Positions 1-7,307 of a stretch of 16,128 nucleotides of DNA are shown piece after piece; within the stretch, counting starts at the first letter, position 1, and each line of letters begins with the position of its first letter. The stretch is from Prolixibacteraceae bacterium. GTDB taxonomy: Bacteria > Bacteroidota > Bacteroidia > Bacteroidales > Prolixibacteraceae. A model generated the notes under the pieces. That model worked only from the letters and a program-made list of their open reading frames with translations. It was not told where the DNA came from and did no database searches. The stretch covers positions 1 to 16,128 of the forward strand of contig DAIDJX010000044.1 in NCBI GenBank assembly GCA_027451165.1, in the 5' to 3' direction. Position numbers and translations under genes: made by a program.

Positions 1-1
1 G

Positions 2-427
2 GCGCTCGGCGGTAATTCCCTCTGGAAACGATCCGCGGCATTCACCTATGGTGTGGACCAAATTGTGTCACTGATGGAACAGGAGGGTGTTCCGCGGCTG
101 ATCTACCTGTCCAGTGTCGGAGCCGGGGAAAGCCGGAGTTATTTGCCGCAACCCTTCCGTTTTTTGATTGCGGATGTGATGCTGCGAGTCCCGCTGGCCG
201 ATCATACCCTCAATGAACAGCAAATTGCCGGCAGCTTGCTGCAATGGACGGTTGTCCGTCCAGGCGGACTGGGCGATGGTCCCCAAACCGGAAAAATCGT
301 TCATGGCAGCGATAAAACTGTCTTTAACAGCAATGCATCCATCTCCCGGGCCGACGTGGCCGCTTTTATGCTGGATCAGCTGACGGAATCCACTTATCTG
401 AACAAGGCAGCCTGGCTGAAAGTATAG
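2..427 (+). CDS. NmrA-like / SDR NAD(P)-binding protein, C-terminal part
   Basis: This is the 3' end of a gene that begins before the window. The frame is open from base 2, and a GTG at 53 is only an internal valine codon. The visible 141 residues look like an atypical short-chain dehydrogenase of the NAD(P)H-binding/NmrA type. A beta-strand carrying RLIYLSSVGAGES matches the strand with the family's Ser after the nucleotide-binding core, WTVVRPGGLGDGP is the usual 'VRPG' turn, and ISRADVAAFMLDQL is the conserved C-terminal helix. The N-terminal GxxGxxG dinucleotide motif would lie outside the window. Such proteins bind NAD(P) and act as oxidoreductases or redox sensors in the cytosol. The substrate cannot be read from this fragment. 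The family call is fairly sure, the function is not. Confidence 0.8.
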   Translation, partial: ALGGNSLWKRSAAFTYGVDQIVSLMEQEGVPRLIYLSSVGAGESRSYLPQPFRFLIADVMLRVPLADHTLNEQQIAGSLLQWTVVRPGGLGDGPQTGKIVHGSDKTVFNSNASISRADVAAFMLDQLTESTYLNKAAWLKV

Positions 428-455
428 GACAGGTGGAAAACTGCCATAGGTCAAT

Positions 456-529
456 GGAGACCGGAGACGGAAGACGGGTGCTTCGGCTCCGCTCAGCAAC
501 CGGTAATCAGTAGTCGGTAATCGGTAATC
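456..529. repeat. Heptamer repeat module A (GGAGACS x3, then GGTAATC x4)
   Basis: Three 7-nt units lie at 456-476 (GGAGACC, GGAGACG, GAAGACG). Four more lie at 502-529 (GGTAATC, AGTAGTC, GGTAATC, GGTAATC). Between them at 481-496 is CTTCGGCTCCGCTCAG, which resembles a short dispersed intergenic element I recall from many Bacteroidota genomes. The units are in perfect 7-nt register within each block. This looks like non-coding short tandem repeat DNA. The ORF that crosses it on the minus strand is antisense to the NmrA-like gene and is not credible. Confidence 0.75.
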
Positions 530-624
530 GGTTCTGGGGATGTTCTCCGGAGGAGATTAATATCCATAGAAAACGTACCCGCAAAAGCCCCGTGCCGCTG
601 TTTGAAAAACCGCCCATGTTTTAC

Positions 625-687
625 GGAAACCGGAGACGGGAGACAGAATGCGGGAAATTTCCATAAGGTAAGCAGTAGACAGTCATC
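625..687. repeat. Heptamer repeat module B (same order as module A)
   Basis: Units GGAAACC, GGAGACG and GGAGACA occupy 625-645. After 21 non-repeat bases, GGTAAGC, AGTAGAC and AGTCATC occupy 667-687. The order (GGAGAC-type block, spacer, GGTAATC/AGTAGTC-type block) is the same as in module A at 456-529, so the composite module appears twice in this spacer. No gene was found in the rest of 428-751. The stretch 688-751 is AT-rich and probably carries the fic promoter, but I see no convincing TAnnTTTG element there. Confidence 0.7.
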
Positions 688-751
688 ACAAAATAAAATA
701 ATCCTAATTTTAAAAAGCGAATTTCACCGTGACAGAACATAAACTATTTCA

Positions 752-1636
752 ATGACGCGCAAGCAAAAAATATCCATCCGTTTCTTTGACGATCGCGAAG
801 TACGGGCCGTTTGGGATGAACAAAACGCCAAATGGTGGTTTAGTGTACTGGATATAGTGGCATTGCTGACCGGACAGGACGACTACACCAAAACCCGCAA
901 CTATTGGAAATATCTTAAGGCCAAACTGAAAAAGGAAAACAGCGGGTTGGTTAGTGCCACTACCCAACTGAAACTTTTAGCCAGTGATGGTAAACAATAT
1001 TTAACCGACATGTTGGATTACTCCGGAATTATCGCCTTAGGCAGGGAATTTCCTGGCAAAAAGGCAAACCGGTTTATGGATTGGTTTTCCTTCAGTGATG
1101 AAAGTTTAGACGGGAAAAGCAAAACAAAAGCATATGCCTTGTTTGAAAGTTCTTTTATCAACAGCATAGAAGTGGGTACAACCAAAGGGTTGCAACAAAT
1201 ACATGCTTATTTGTTTGGGGGATTGTATGATTTTGCGGGACAGATCAGACAAAAGAATATTTCAAAGGGTGGTTTTCAATTTGCTGTATCGCGCTTTTTA
1301 GGCCAAACATTAAAGGAGATTGATGCAATGCCAGAAACGACATTGGACGAAATCGTGAACAAATATGTTGAAATGAACATTGCACACCCTTTTATGGAAG
1401 GAAATGGCAGAAGCGCCCGGCTTTGGCTGGATTTAATACTGAAAAAACGAATCCAAAAATGCGTGGATTGGAGTAAAATAGGTAAGCGGGATTACATGAA
1501 CGCCATGATGCTCAGTCCAACCAATGACAGTGTTCTGAAATCACTTTTGGAGAACGCGCTCACCAGCAAAATAAATGACCGGGAAATGTATATGAAAGGG
1601 ATTGACTATTCATATTACTATGAAGAGAATGACTGA
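752..1636 (+). CDS. Bro-N/Fic fusion protein, probable AMP-transferase with C-terminal autoinhibitory helix
   Basis: The protein has 294 residues. About residues 8-115 resemble a Bro-N/DinD-type N-terminal domain (FFDDREVRAVWD, WWFSVLDIVALLTG). The rest is a Fic domain. The catalytic loop is complete: HPFMEGNGRSAR at residues 212-223, with His212, the acidic Glu216 and Arg220/Arg223. NISKGGFQFA upstream fits the target-docking flap. The family transfers AMP from ATP to hydroxyl side chains of target proteins. The C-terminus GIDYSYYYEEND matches the inhibitory tail of class III Fic proteins such as Neisseria NmFic, whose motif is (S/T)xxxE(G/N). Here Ser287 and Glu291 are kept but the next residue is Glu292 instead of Gly/Asn, and the protein ends three residues after the inhibitory Glu. 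No separate antitoxin gene is adjacent, which fits in-cis inhibition. The Bro-N part may bind DNA; that is inference. Confidence 0.9.
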   Translation: MTRKQKISIRFFDDREVRAVWDEQNAKWWFSVLDIVALLTGQDDYTKTRNYWKYLKAKLKKENSGLVSATTQLKLLASDGKQYLTDMLDYSGIIALGREFPGKKANRFMDWFSFSDESLDGKSKTKAYALFESSFINSIEVGTTKGLQQIHAYLFGGLYDFAGQIRQKNISKGGFQFAVSRFLGQTLKEIDAMPETTLDEIVNKYVEMNIAHPFMEGNGRSARLWLDLILKKRIQKCVDWSKIGKRDYMNAMMLSPTNDSVLKSLLENALTSKINDREMYMKGIDYSYYYEEND

Positions 1637-1637
1637 T

Positions 1638-1693
1638 GGTAACCAGAAATGGGAGACAGGAGACCGGAAACCGGTCCCGGCAGACCGGCTAAC
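1638..1693. repeat. Eight-unit heptamer array between fic and vanZ-like gene
   Basis: Eight units lie in unbroken 7-nt register: GGTAACC, AGAAATG, GGAGACA, GGAGACC, GGAAACC, GGTCCCG, GCAGACC, GGCTAAC. The array starts one base after the fic stop codon (1634-1636) and ends one base before the ATG at 1695. The units are of the same two types as the arrays at 456-529 and 625-687, so the fic gene is bracketed by the same repeat family. Confidence 0.75.
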
Positions 1694-1694
1694 A

Positions 1695-2189
1695 ATGACC
1701 TTATTGGTCATATACCTTATCATCCTTGTCTGGATCGTCCTCTTTAAGCTGGGGGTGCGGTTTTCTTATATGGAGCAACGGGAGGTCAATCTGTTGCCAT
1801 TCAGCGAATGGTTTACTCCGGAAGGAAAAACGGATGTTATGGAAACCCTGCTGAATGTGGTGATTTTTATTCCACTGGGTGTTTACGCCGGAATGCTGTT
1901 TCGAAAATCGTCGTTGGGTATTCAACTGCTGATCTTTTTCGGCATCAGTTTTTTGCTGGAAGGGCTCCAGTTCGCCTTTGCCATCGGGGCATTCGACAGC
2001 ACGGATCTGGTGACCAATATTTCCGGTGGAATCGTGGGGTTATTGTTCTATCGGGCATTTGAGAGGCTCTTCACCAACCCTGTGAAAGCACAGAAATTCC
2101 TCAACCTCCTGGCCACCGCTGCAACGTTGGCGATGGTCATCCTGCTGGTTCTGTTGAAAATGAACCGGTTGCCGATCCGGTATCAATAA
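1695..2189 (+). CDS. VanZ-like integral membrane protein
   Basis: From the ATG at 1695 the product is 164 residues with about four membrane helices. VanZ-family features are present: NLLPF at 32-36, the NVVIFIPLGVYAG helix at 54-66, and the spaced polar residues Glu89, Gln92, Gly98, Asp101, Asp104, Asn108 and Gly111-Gly112. The family is named for a teicoplanin-resistance accessory protein, but most members in Bacteroidota have no known role and no van genes are near. The frame is open further upstream, with ATGs at 1602, 1620 and 1629; the last overlaps the fic stop. Those starts would translate the heptamer array into a hydrophilic leader unlike the family, so 1695 is preferred. A coupled start at 1629 stays possible. 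The gene is convergent with the minus-strand gene ending at 2243. Confidence 0.85.
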   Translation: MTLLVIYLIILVWIVLFKLGVRFSYMEQREVNLLPFSEWFTPEGKTDVMETLLNVVIFIPLGVYAGMLFRKSSLGIQLLIFFGISFLLEGLQFAFAIGAFDSTDLVTNISGGIVGLLFYRAFERLFTNPVKAQKFLNLLATAATLAMVILLVLLKMNRLPIRYQ

Positions 2190-2242
2190 CAATTTTTTCA
2201 TCCTGCCTGCCCTTGATTTTTAATATTTCCTGCAGGACGAAA

Positions 2243-2980
2243 TTACCGGAACATGATGGCCACACCCAGTGAAATCCGGTTGAGGTTTCCCTTATGCTCC
2301 CACTCTTCCCACTGGTTGTTTTCATATTCTTTTCTCAAGACGGATAAGGTTTCCTGATAGCGGTATGCAGCAGTGATCAGAATATCATCTTTTCCATCCA
2401 GGGGAACTTTGATGCCGATTTCAGGATGTAACATGATTCCTCCAAAATGGCGGAGACTGGCATCTTCTATCCTATAAGGCGACCAACTCAGGATCAGGTG
2501 GTCATAATGCCCTGGATTAAAATTGCCCAGGGAATAGCCACCCTTCAGGTTCAAAAACGGGGAAATTTTTCTGTCCTTCACGGTGTACCGGAATTCAGCA
2601 AAAAGCGGAAAAAGAAAGTGATCGAAAAACTCAAATCCCATTCCTGCTCCGGCAGAAAAATGTCTGTTTAGCCAATACCCGCTGCTGGCATGAACCGAAG
2701 GGGAAAGGGTTAATTTCTTAGCGTTATTGGTATTATTATAATCGGCCGTAACCGTTGTTGAATAAAAGGCCCTGTAATAATTCCCATTTCCCCCGGTAAC
2801 CTGGCTGTTTGCCGGCATCAGGTTGACCTGGATCTGGTAATACATGCCTTTCTTCTGTTTTTCAATCAACCGGGCATGGGTAACGTTGCTGTTCAGGCTG
2901 ACAGAACCTTTTTCTATGAGCTGGGCGAAACCACGTGAAGTCAGAAGTAGTAATACGATTAAAATGGCTGCTCTTTTCAT
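2243..2980 (-). CDS. Small outer-membrane beta-barrel-like protein
   Basis: The protein has 245 residues and starts with a clear Sec signal peptide (MKRAAILIVLLLLTSRGFAQ, cleavage after residue 19 or 20). The mature part has alternating aromatic/polar strands joined by short turns (YYQIQVNLM, FAEFRYTVKDRKISPFLNLKGGYSLG, ILITAAYRYQETLS) and ends in ISLGVAIMFR, the usual form of a closing barrel strand. I do not recognise a specific family; outer-membrane protein is inferred from these patterns. It starts 9 nt downstream of the lipoprotein gene stop on the same strand, so the two are almost surely cotranscribed and may act together at the cell surface. The 53-bp gap to the VanZ-like gene on the other strand holds the small palindrome TCCTGCAGGA (2228-2237) but no clear terminator. 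Confidence 0.65.
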   Translation of the reverse strand: MKRAAILIVLLLLTSRGFAQLIEKGSVSLNSNVTHARLIEKQKKGMYYQIQVNLMPANSQVTGGNGNYYRAFYSTTVTADYNNTNNAKKLTLSPSVHASSGYWLNRHFSAGAGMGFEFFDHFLFPLFAEFRYTVKDRKISPFLNLKGGYSLGNFNPGHYDHLILSWSPYRIEDASLRHFGGIMLHPEIGIKVPLDGKDDILITAAYRYQETLSVLRKEYENNQWEEWEHKGNLNRISLGVAIMFR

Positions 2981-2989
2981 AAAAAGGAT

Positions 2990-4279
2990 TTATGGGATGA
3001 GGTGAATATTTTCCGGATCTGAAATATCATAGAAGGAAAGTCTGGATTGGTTAACCACCGCCAGCGTATTGCCCTCCTTCTTACAGCAGGTACCCGAAAT
3101 TCCGGGGTATTCCCGCACCAGACGGAGCTCATCTTGAGAAGGCGAATACACCCTGAGTTCCTTCCCCAGGGTAATCACCTTGTCGCCTGCCCTGACTATT
3201 TCTGCAGCATCAGTGTTGATCCCGTAATCTTTATAGCGCTCCATGTACCCGGATGTTGGATCCTTGCTTTTAAATGCTGCCCATACAGAGGTACCGGATA
3301 GTGCGATATAAGCGTTCATGTCGGGCAGGTAGGTAACATCCAGCGGCTTAAATGTTTTGAAATAGAGGTGATAGGAAACCGGATAGCTTTCGTGGTACAG
3401 GATACAATCACAATACCCGTTTTGAAGGTTGTATCCGGTTCCCAGAATATAAATCATGCTGTCTTCAAAGTACGTCTTTACCGGCCAGGCATCACTGTAA
3501 TAATAGGGTGGGGCATATTTTCCCCGGGGATTTGTCCACAAGTCTTCTTCCCTTGCACTGAAAGTTCCCGACCGGTAGGTACAAATCGCCCAACTGTTGT
3601 AAGGTCCATACGTATAAATTTCGTCAGCGCCCATTTTGACCATTCCGACGTAAGGTTTGTCATTTTCAGGATAATTGCTGAACCAGGACTCAGGGATCAC
3701 TTTTGTCGTCAGGTTGCCATAGAGCAGGTCATACGCGCTGAAGTCAAGATCAGGCTGTGTCCCGGTTATCATGCCCTGAATGCTGTGCGTCTCTGTTCCG
3801 GCAATAAGCCCCTTCCCTTCCACGTAAGGAATATTCCATTCCTTTTTATAACTGGTGTACCGGTTGAAAAAGTTTGTCTGCCGGTTTAAAACATTTATCT
3901 TCAGTGGATTGCTGACATCAATAATCACCAGATCCACCAGATTGTTACAAAAAAGACGGTTATCAGCAAGCTCAAAATCTTTGAGATACCTGCACGCAAT
4001 GAAACACAGATAGCTTGTTCCCGCCTGTTTTTTTTCGAAAACATGTACACCGTTTAACCGGTCACCCACGAAATAATACTTGTCATTGGAAAGGATTTTA
4101 AATGGGTCGGCAAAGGGTGAAAGCTCTTTGACCTGAATATTTCCGACTTCGCTCATATCCAGAAATACCGGATATTGCTTCGACTGTGTGGTGAGTTTTG
4201 AATAGCTGTAGGTATCTTCATAATGATCTTCACATCCAAGGAGAAAAAGTACCGCAAAAAGAGCGAAAAGTTGCTTCAT
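2990..4279 (-). CDS. Surface lipoprotein with LVIVD-like beta-propeller repeats
   Basis: The start is placed at 4279, giving 429 residues with a lipoprotein signal (MKQLFALFAVLFLLGC, lipobox LLGC, lipidated Cys16). The frame is open upstream to 4591, but that extension adds 104 residues antisense to the rhamnosidase 5' end and would bury the signal peptide. The mature protein contains YYFVGDRLNGVHVFEK (68-83), LVDLVIIDVSNP (114-126) and a C-terminal LSFYDISDPENIHLIP. These resemble the strand-turn units of LVIVD/WD40-like propellers common in Bacteroidota surface lipoproteins. Acidic residues follow the cysteine (EDHYEDTYS), which fits surface export. The ligand is unknown. It leads the operon with the barrel protein at 2243-2980 and is divergent from the rhamnosidase gene. 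Confidence 0.7.
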   Translation of the reverse strand: MKQLFALFAVLFLLGCEDHYEDTYSYSKLTTQSKQYPVFLDMSEVGNIQVKELSPFADPFKILSNDKYYFVGDRLNGVHVFEKKQAGTSYLCFIACRYLKDFELADNRLFCNNLVDLVIIDVSNPLKINVLNRQTNFFNRYTSYKKEWNIPYVEGKGLIAGTETHSIQGMITGTQPDLDFSAYDLLYGNLTTKVIPESWFSNYPENDKPYVGMVKMGADEIYTYGPYNSWAICTYRSGTFSAREEDLWTNPRGKYAPPYYYSDAWPVKTYFEDSMIYILGTGYNLQNGYCDCILYHESYPVSYHLYFKTFKPLDVTYLPDMNAYIALSGTSVWAAFKSKDPTSGYMERYKDYGINTDAAEIVRAGDKVITLGKELRVYSPSQDELRLVREYPGISGTCCKKEGNTLAVVNQSRLSFYDISDPENIHLIP

Positions 4280-4370
4280 AGGTAACTGTTTAGCAAAAAT
4301 CGGATTTTCTGAAAATAAGATGAAATAAACCGGCAAACGTTGCTCCTGACTTGTAATTTTTTTCATTTCC

Positions 4371-4401
4371 TTGCTTTTTCTCAAATTATTTGCAAATTTT
4401 G
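4371..4401 (+). promoter_or_regulatory. Candidate Bacteroidota promoter for the rhamnosidase gene
   Basis: A TTG at 4371-4373 is followed after 20 bp by AAATTTTG at 4394-4401. The Bacteroidota sigma-ABfr consensus is TTG, 19-21 bp, then TAnnTTTG. The spacing is right, but the first base of the -7 element is A instead of T. The ATG at 4431 lies 29 bp downstream. The 151-bp divergent region 4280-4430 must also carry the promoter of the minus-strand lipoprotein; the best -7-like candidate there is weak (AACGTTTG on the minus strand at 4341-4334). Confidence 0.4.
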
Positions 4402-4430
4402 CAGGAAACCATAAACGAATTCTGTCTGCC

Positions 4431-7163
4431 ATGAAACTAAAGTATTTTGTCCTGATGATGTCCTTGTTAATGGGGCCATTCCTGGTCAGCGCTGCCGGAA
4501 AGTATACACAGTTACGTGATCTGCGTGTCGAATATAAGAAGAACCCATTGGGAATCGGGACTTCCAGTCCGCGATTTTTCTGGAAGATCACTTCCGACGT
4601 GCCCGGACAAATGCAGACTGCCTACCAGCTTCTTGTGGCTACTACGCCCGGAAAACTGGCTCCCGGGAAAGCTGACCTTTGGGACAGTAAAAAGGTGGGT
4701 TCTGATCAGAGCATCCAGGTGGCCTACCAGGGCAAAGTGTTGGAGTCAAGACAAAGATGTTACTGGACCGTGAAAATCTGGGATAAGGATGGCAAGGAGG
4801 TGAAAGCAGTTTCTCCGGCTTACTTTGAAATAGGTCTGCTGGAGGAGAGCGACTGGCAGGCCGACTGGATCCGCTCGGCCCAGGTTTTTACGGAATACAG
4901 CTATCCATCACCCCTGTTGCGGAAAGAGTTTACCCTGGCCAAAAAGATAAAATCGGCACGTTTGTATGTCACCAGCCTTGGATTGTATGAATTCCGGCTG
5001 AACGGGACTAAAGTAGGGGATGAAATGTTCACACCAGGCTGGACCAGCTTCAAAAACCGGCTGCAATACCAGGTTTACGATGTCACAGGGTTGCTCACCA
5101 CCGGAAACAATGCTGCCGGTGTTGTCCTCGGCAATGGCTGGTACAGGGCTTTTAACCCGAATTCCAACCGGAACCGGGAAATCACACCGCTGGAAGTGCT
5201 TGCCCAGCTGGAAATCGAATTTTCTGACGGCTCCAGACAGGTGGTAAAAACCGATAACAGCTGGAAAGCCTCCACGGGAGCCATCCTGAAATCAGAAATT
5301 TATGACGGGGAGATTTATGATGCTCGTCTTGAAAAATCGGGATGGGACAAGCCCGGATTCGACGATAAAACCTGGCTGGGTACTGCGGCGATTTCCAGAG
5401 GAAAATCCAACCTGGTGAGCGCCGTCTCTGAACCGGTCCGCCGGATCGAAGAATTGACTCCTGTGAAAATCATCGTTACCCCTGGTGGTGATACGGTTGT
5501 GGACATGGGTCAGAACATGGTTGGCTGGTGTCGCCTTACCCTGAATTGCCCTGCCGGAACTACCATCAAGCTGCGCCATGCTGAGGTGCTGGATAAAAAG
5601 GGGAATTTTTATACGGAGAACCTTCGGACGGCCAGACAGGAGATTGTCTATACCTGCAGAGGGGGAGGAGCAGAAGTATATGAACCTCGTTTTAGCTTTC
5701 AGGGATTCCGGTATGTGGCGGTTTCCGGCTATCCGAAACCGGTAACAACCGATATGATCAGGGGGATTGTGGTGCACAGCGACCTGGAACGCACGGGCTC
5801 TTTCAGTTGCAACGAGCCGCTGCTGAACCAGTTGCAGCACAACATCATCTGGGGGCAGAAAGGAAATTTTCTGGATGTGCCGACCGATTGCCCGCAGCGG
5901 AATGAACGCCTGGGCTGGACCGGCGATGCCCAGGTTTTTGCCCCGACCGCCTGTTTTAACATGAACAGTGCCGGATTTTTTACCAAGTGGTTGTACGACC
6001 TGGCGGCCGATCAACATGAAGATGGCGCTGTTCCCCACGTGATCCCCAATGTCCTCGGACGGGGCGGGTCGAGCGGGTGGGCCGATGCTGCCGTAGTAGT
6101 CCCGTGGGTGATGTACCGCTCTTATGGCGATACCCGCATCCTGGAGGAACAGTTTGTCAGCATGAAGAAGTGGGTGGAATTTATGCGCAAACAGGCAGGA
6201 GATACTTACCTCTTCAAGCCCAAAGACAGGCAGTTCGGCGACTGGCTGGCCTTTGCCACCACCCGCTCCGATTATCCGGGTGCTACCACCGACAAGGATT
6301 TCCTCTCCACTGCCTATTTTTACCACTCAGCAGATTTGCTGTGCCGGATGGCAGTCATTCTGGGAAAAAAACAGGAAGCCGCTGATTACGGGGAACTTCA
6401 GCAAAAAATCAAAGAGGCTTTTATCAGGGAATTTGTCACCACCAACGGAAGGCTTTCCTCCAATACGCAGACGGCATACGTGGTGGCCCTCTCCTTCGGG
6501 CTGCTGCCTCCTGAACTGGAGAAAAACGCGGCGTCCCGTCTGGCTCAGGATGTAAACAGTTTTGGCCACCTGACCACCGGTTTCCTCGGAACCGCCGACC
6601 TTTGCCATGTGCTCGCCCGCTACGGATATCTTGCCGAAGCTTATAAGTTGCTGTACAGAAAAGAATACCCATCCTGGCTCTATCCGGTCACCAAAGGAGC
6701 CACCACCATCTGGGAAAGATGGGATGGCATCAAGCCCGACAATACCTTCCAGAATGCGGGGATGAATTCCTTCAACCATTATGCTTACGGCGCCATCGGA
6801 GACTGGATGTATAAAGTGGTGGCCGGGATCAATGCCGGTCTGCCCGGATATAAATCTATCGTAATCAAACCATTTCCGGGCGGCAAGATGAACGATGTGG
6901 CCTGCAGTCATGAAACCCTGTATGGTACGGTCAGCTCTGCCTGGAAGATCACGGATAACCGGTTTGTCCTTACCGTCTCCATTCCAGCCAATACCTCAGC
7001 AGAGATTTATGTGCCCTCCACCGGCAGGACCCTGAAACAAAACGGTATGGACCAGACTCAGGCGGAATGGATAACTCCGGAAGGCACCGCATATGGTTTT
7101 CTGAAAACCCGTGCAGGATCAGGTGATTATGTGTTTGAATCGGACTATATGCCGGGGAAATGA
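4431..7163 (+). CDS. Secreted GH78 alpha-L-rhamnosidase
   Basis: From the ATG at 4431 the product is 910 residues, normal for GH78. A Sec signal peptide (MKLKYFVLMMSLLMGPFLVSAA) is followed by N-terminal beta-sandwich domains, the (alpha/alpha)6 catalytic barrel and a C-terminal beta domain. The family's general-acid motif is present as DCPQRNERLGWTGD (residues 486-499, Glu492 as acid). The general-base motif is ATTIWERWDG with Glu762. The enzyme removes terminal alpha-L-rhamnose from glycans or glycosides by inversion. The open frame begins at 4371, but that start precedes the signal peptide by 20 non-hydrophobic residues and falls within the candidate promoter, so 4431 is chosen. No SusC/SusD pair, sulfatase or other CAZyme is in the window, so it is an orphan or the edge of a locus. 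No lipobox is present, so the enzyme is probably periplasmic. Confidence 0.95.
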   Translation: MKLKYFVLMMSLLMGPFLVSAAGKYTQLRDLRVEYKKNPLGIGTSSPRFFWKITSDVPGQMQTAYQLLVATTPGKLAPGKADLWDSKKVGSDQSIQVAYQGKVLESRQRCYWTVKIWDKDGKEVKAVSPAYFEIGLLEESDWQADWIRSAQVFTEYSYPSPLLRKEFTLAKKIKSARLYVTSLGLYEFRLNGTKVGDEMFTPGWTSFKNRLQYQVYDVTGLLTTGNNAAGVVLGNGWYRAFNPNSNRNREITPLEVLAQLEIEFSDGSRQVVKTDNSWKASTGAILKSEIYDGEIYDARLEKSGWDKPGFDDKTWLGTAAISRGKSNLVSAVSEPVRRIEELTPVKIIVTPGGDTVVDMGQNMVGWCRLTLNCPAGTTIKLRHAEVLDKKGNFYTENLRTARQEIVYTCRGGGAEVYEPRFSFQGFRYVAVSGYPKPVTTDMIRGIVVHSDLERTGSFSCNEPLLNQLQHNIIWGQKGNFLDVPTDCPQRNERLGWTGDAQVFAPTACFNMNSAGFFTKWLYDLAADQHEDGAVPHVIPNVLGRGGSSGWADAAVVVPWVMYRSYGDTRILEEQFVSMKKWVEFMRKQAGDTYLFKPKDRQFGDWLAFATTRSDYPGATTDKDFLSTAYFYHSADLLCRMAVILGKKQEAADYGELQQKIKEAFIREFVTTNGRLSSNTQTAYVVALSFGLLPPELEKNAASRLAQDVNSFGHLTTGFLGTADLCHVLARYGYLAEAYKLLYRKEYPSWLYPVTKGATTIWERWDGIKPDNTFQNAGMNSFNHYAYGAIGDWMYKVVAGINAGLPGYKSIVIKPFPGGKMNDVACSHETLYGTVSSAWKITDNRFVLTVSIPANTSAEIYVPSTGRTLKQNGMDQTQAEWITPEGTAYGFLKTRAGSGDYVFESDYMPGK

Positions 7164-7171
7164 TCATTACC

Positions 7172-7212
7172 GGGAACATTGAAATCGTTCTGCTTCAGGC
7201 CGGTATGTTCCC
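7172..7212. other. Inverted repeat between convergent genes
   Basis: GGGAACAT at 7172-7179 is the exact reverse complement of ATGTTCCC at 7205-7212, with a 25-nt loop. It begins 8 bp after the rhamnosidase stop (ending at 7163), in the 144-bp gap before the convergent gene ending at 7308. There is no T-tract, so it is a poor intrinsic terminator; an mRNA 3'-end hairpin is possible. Nothing else was seen in the gap. Confidence 0.3.
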
Positions 7213-7307
7213 CTTTGGAAACTTCAGGGAAAATCCCGGAGTATATCGACAGCAATCCTGGTTAGATCATTATTTCCATTACCAACCGGTATTTACATAA
7301 GTCAGCT

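Noticed and set aside
68..499. 143-residue minus-strand open frame
   Set aside because: It is antisense to the NmrA-like gene, and its start lies in the heptamer module.
456..687. CRISPR array
   Set aside because: The units are contiguous 7-mers without 25-40 nt unique spacers, and no cas genes are present.
3368..3889. 173-residue plus-strand open frame
   Set aside because: It is antisense to the lipoprotein gene, whose signal peptide and repeat motifs are clear.
4280..4591. N-terminal extension of the minus-strand lipoprotein (frame open to 4591)
   Set aside because: It overlaps the rhamnosidase start in antisense and places 104 non-signal residues before a perfect lipoprotein signal peptide at 4279.
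5292..6326. 344-residue minus-strand open frame
   Set aside because: It lies wholly antisense within the catalytic part of the rhamnosidase, has no recognisable domain, and is explained by the codon use of the sense gene.
6327..6911. 194-residue minus-strand open frame
   Set aside because: It is antisense to the rhamnosidase region that carries the general-base motif; no family features.
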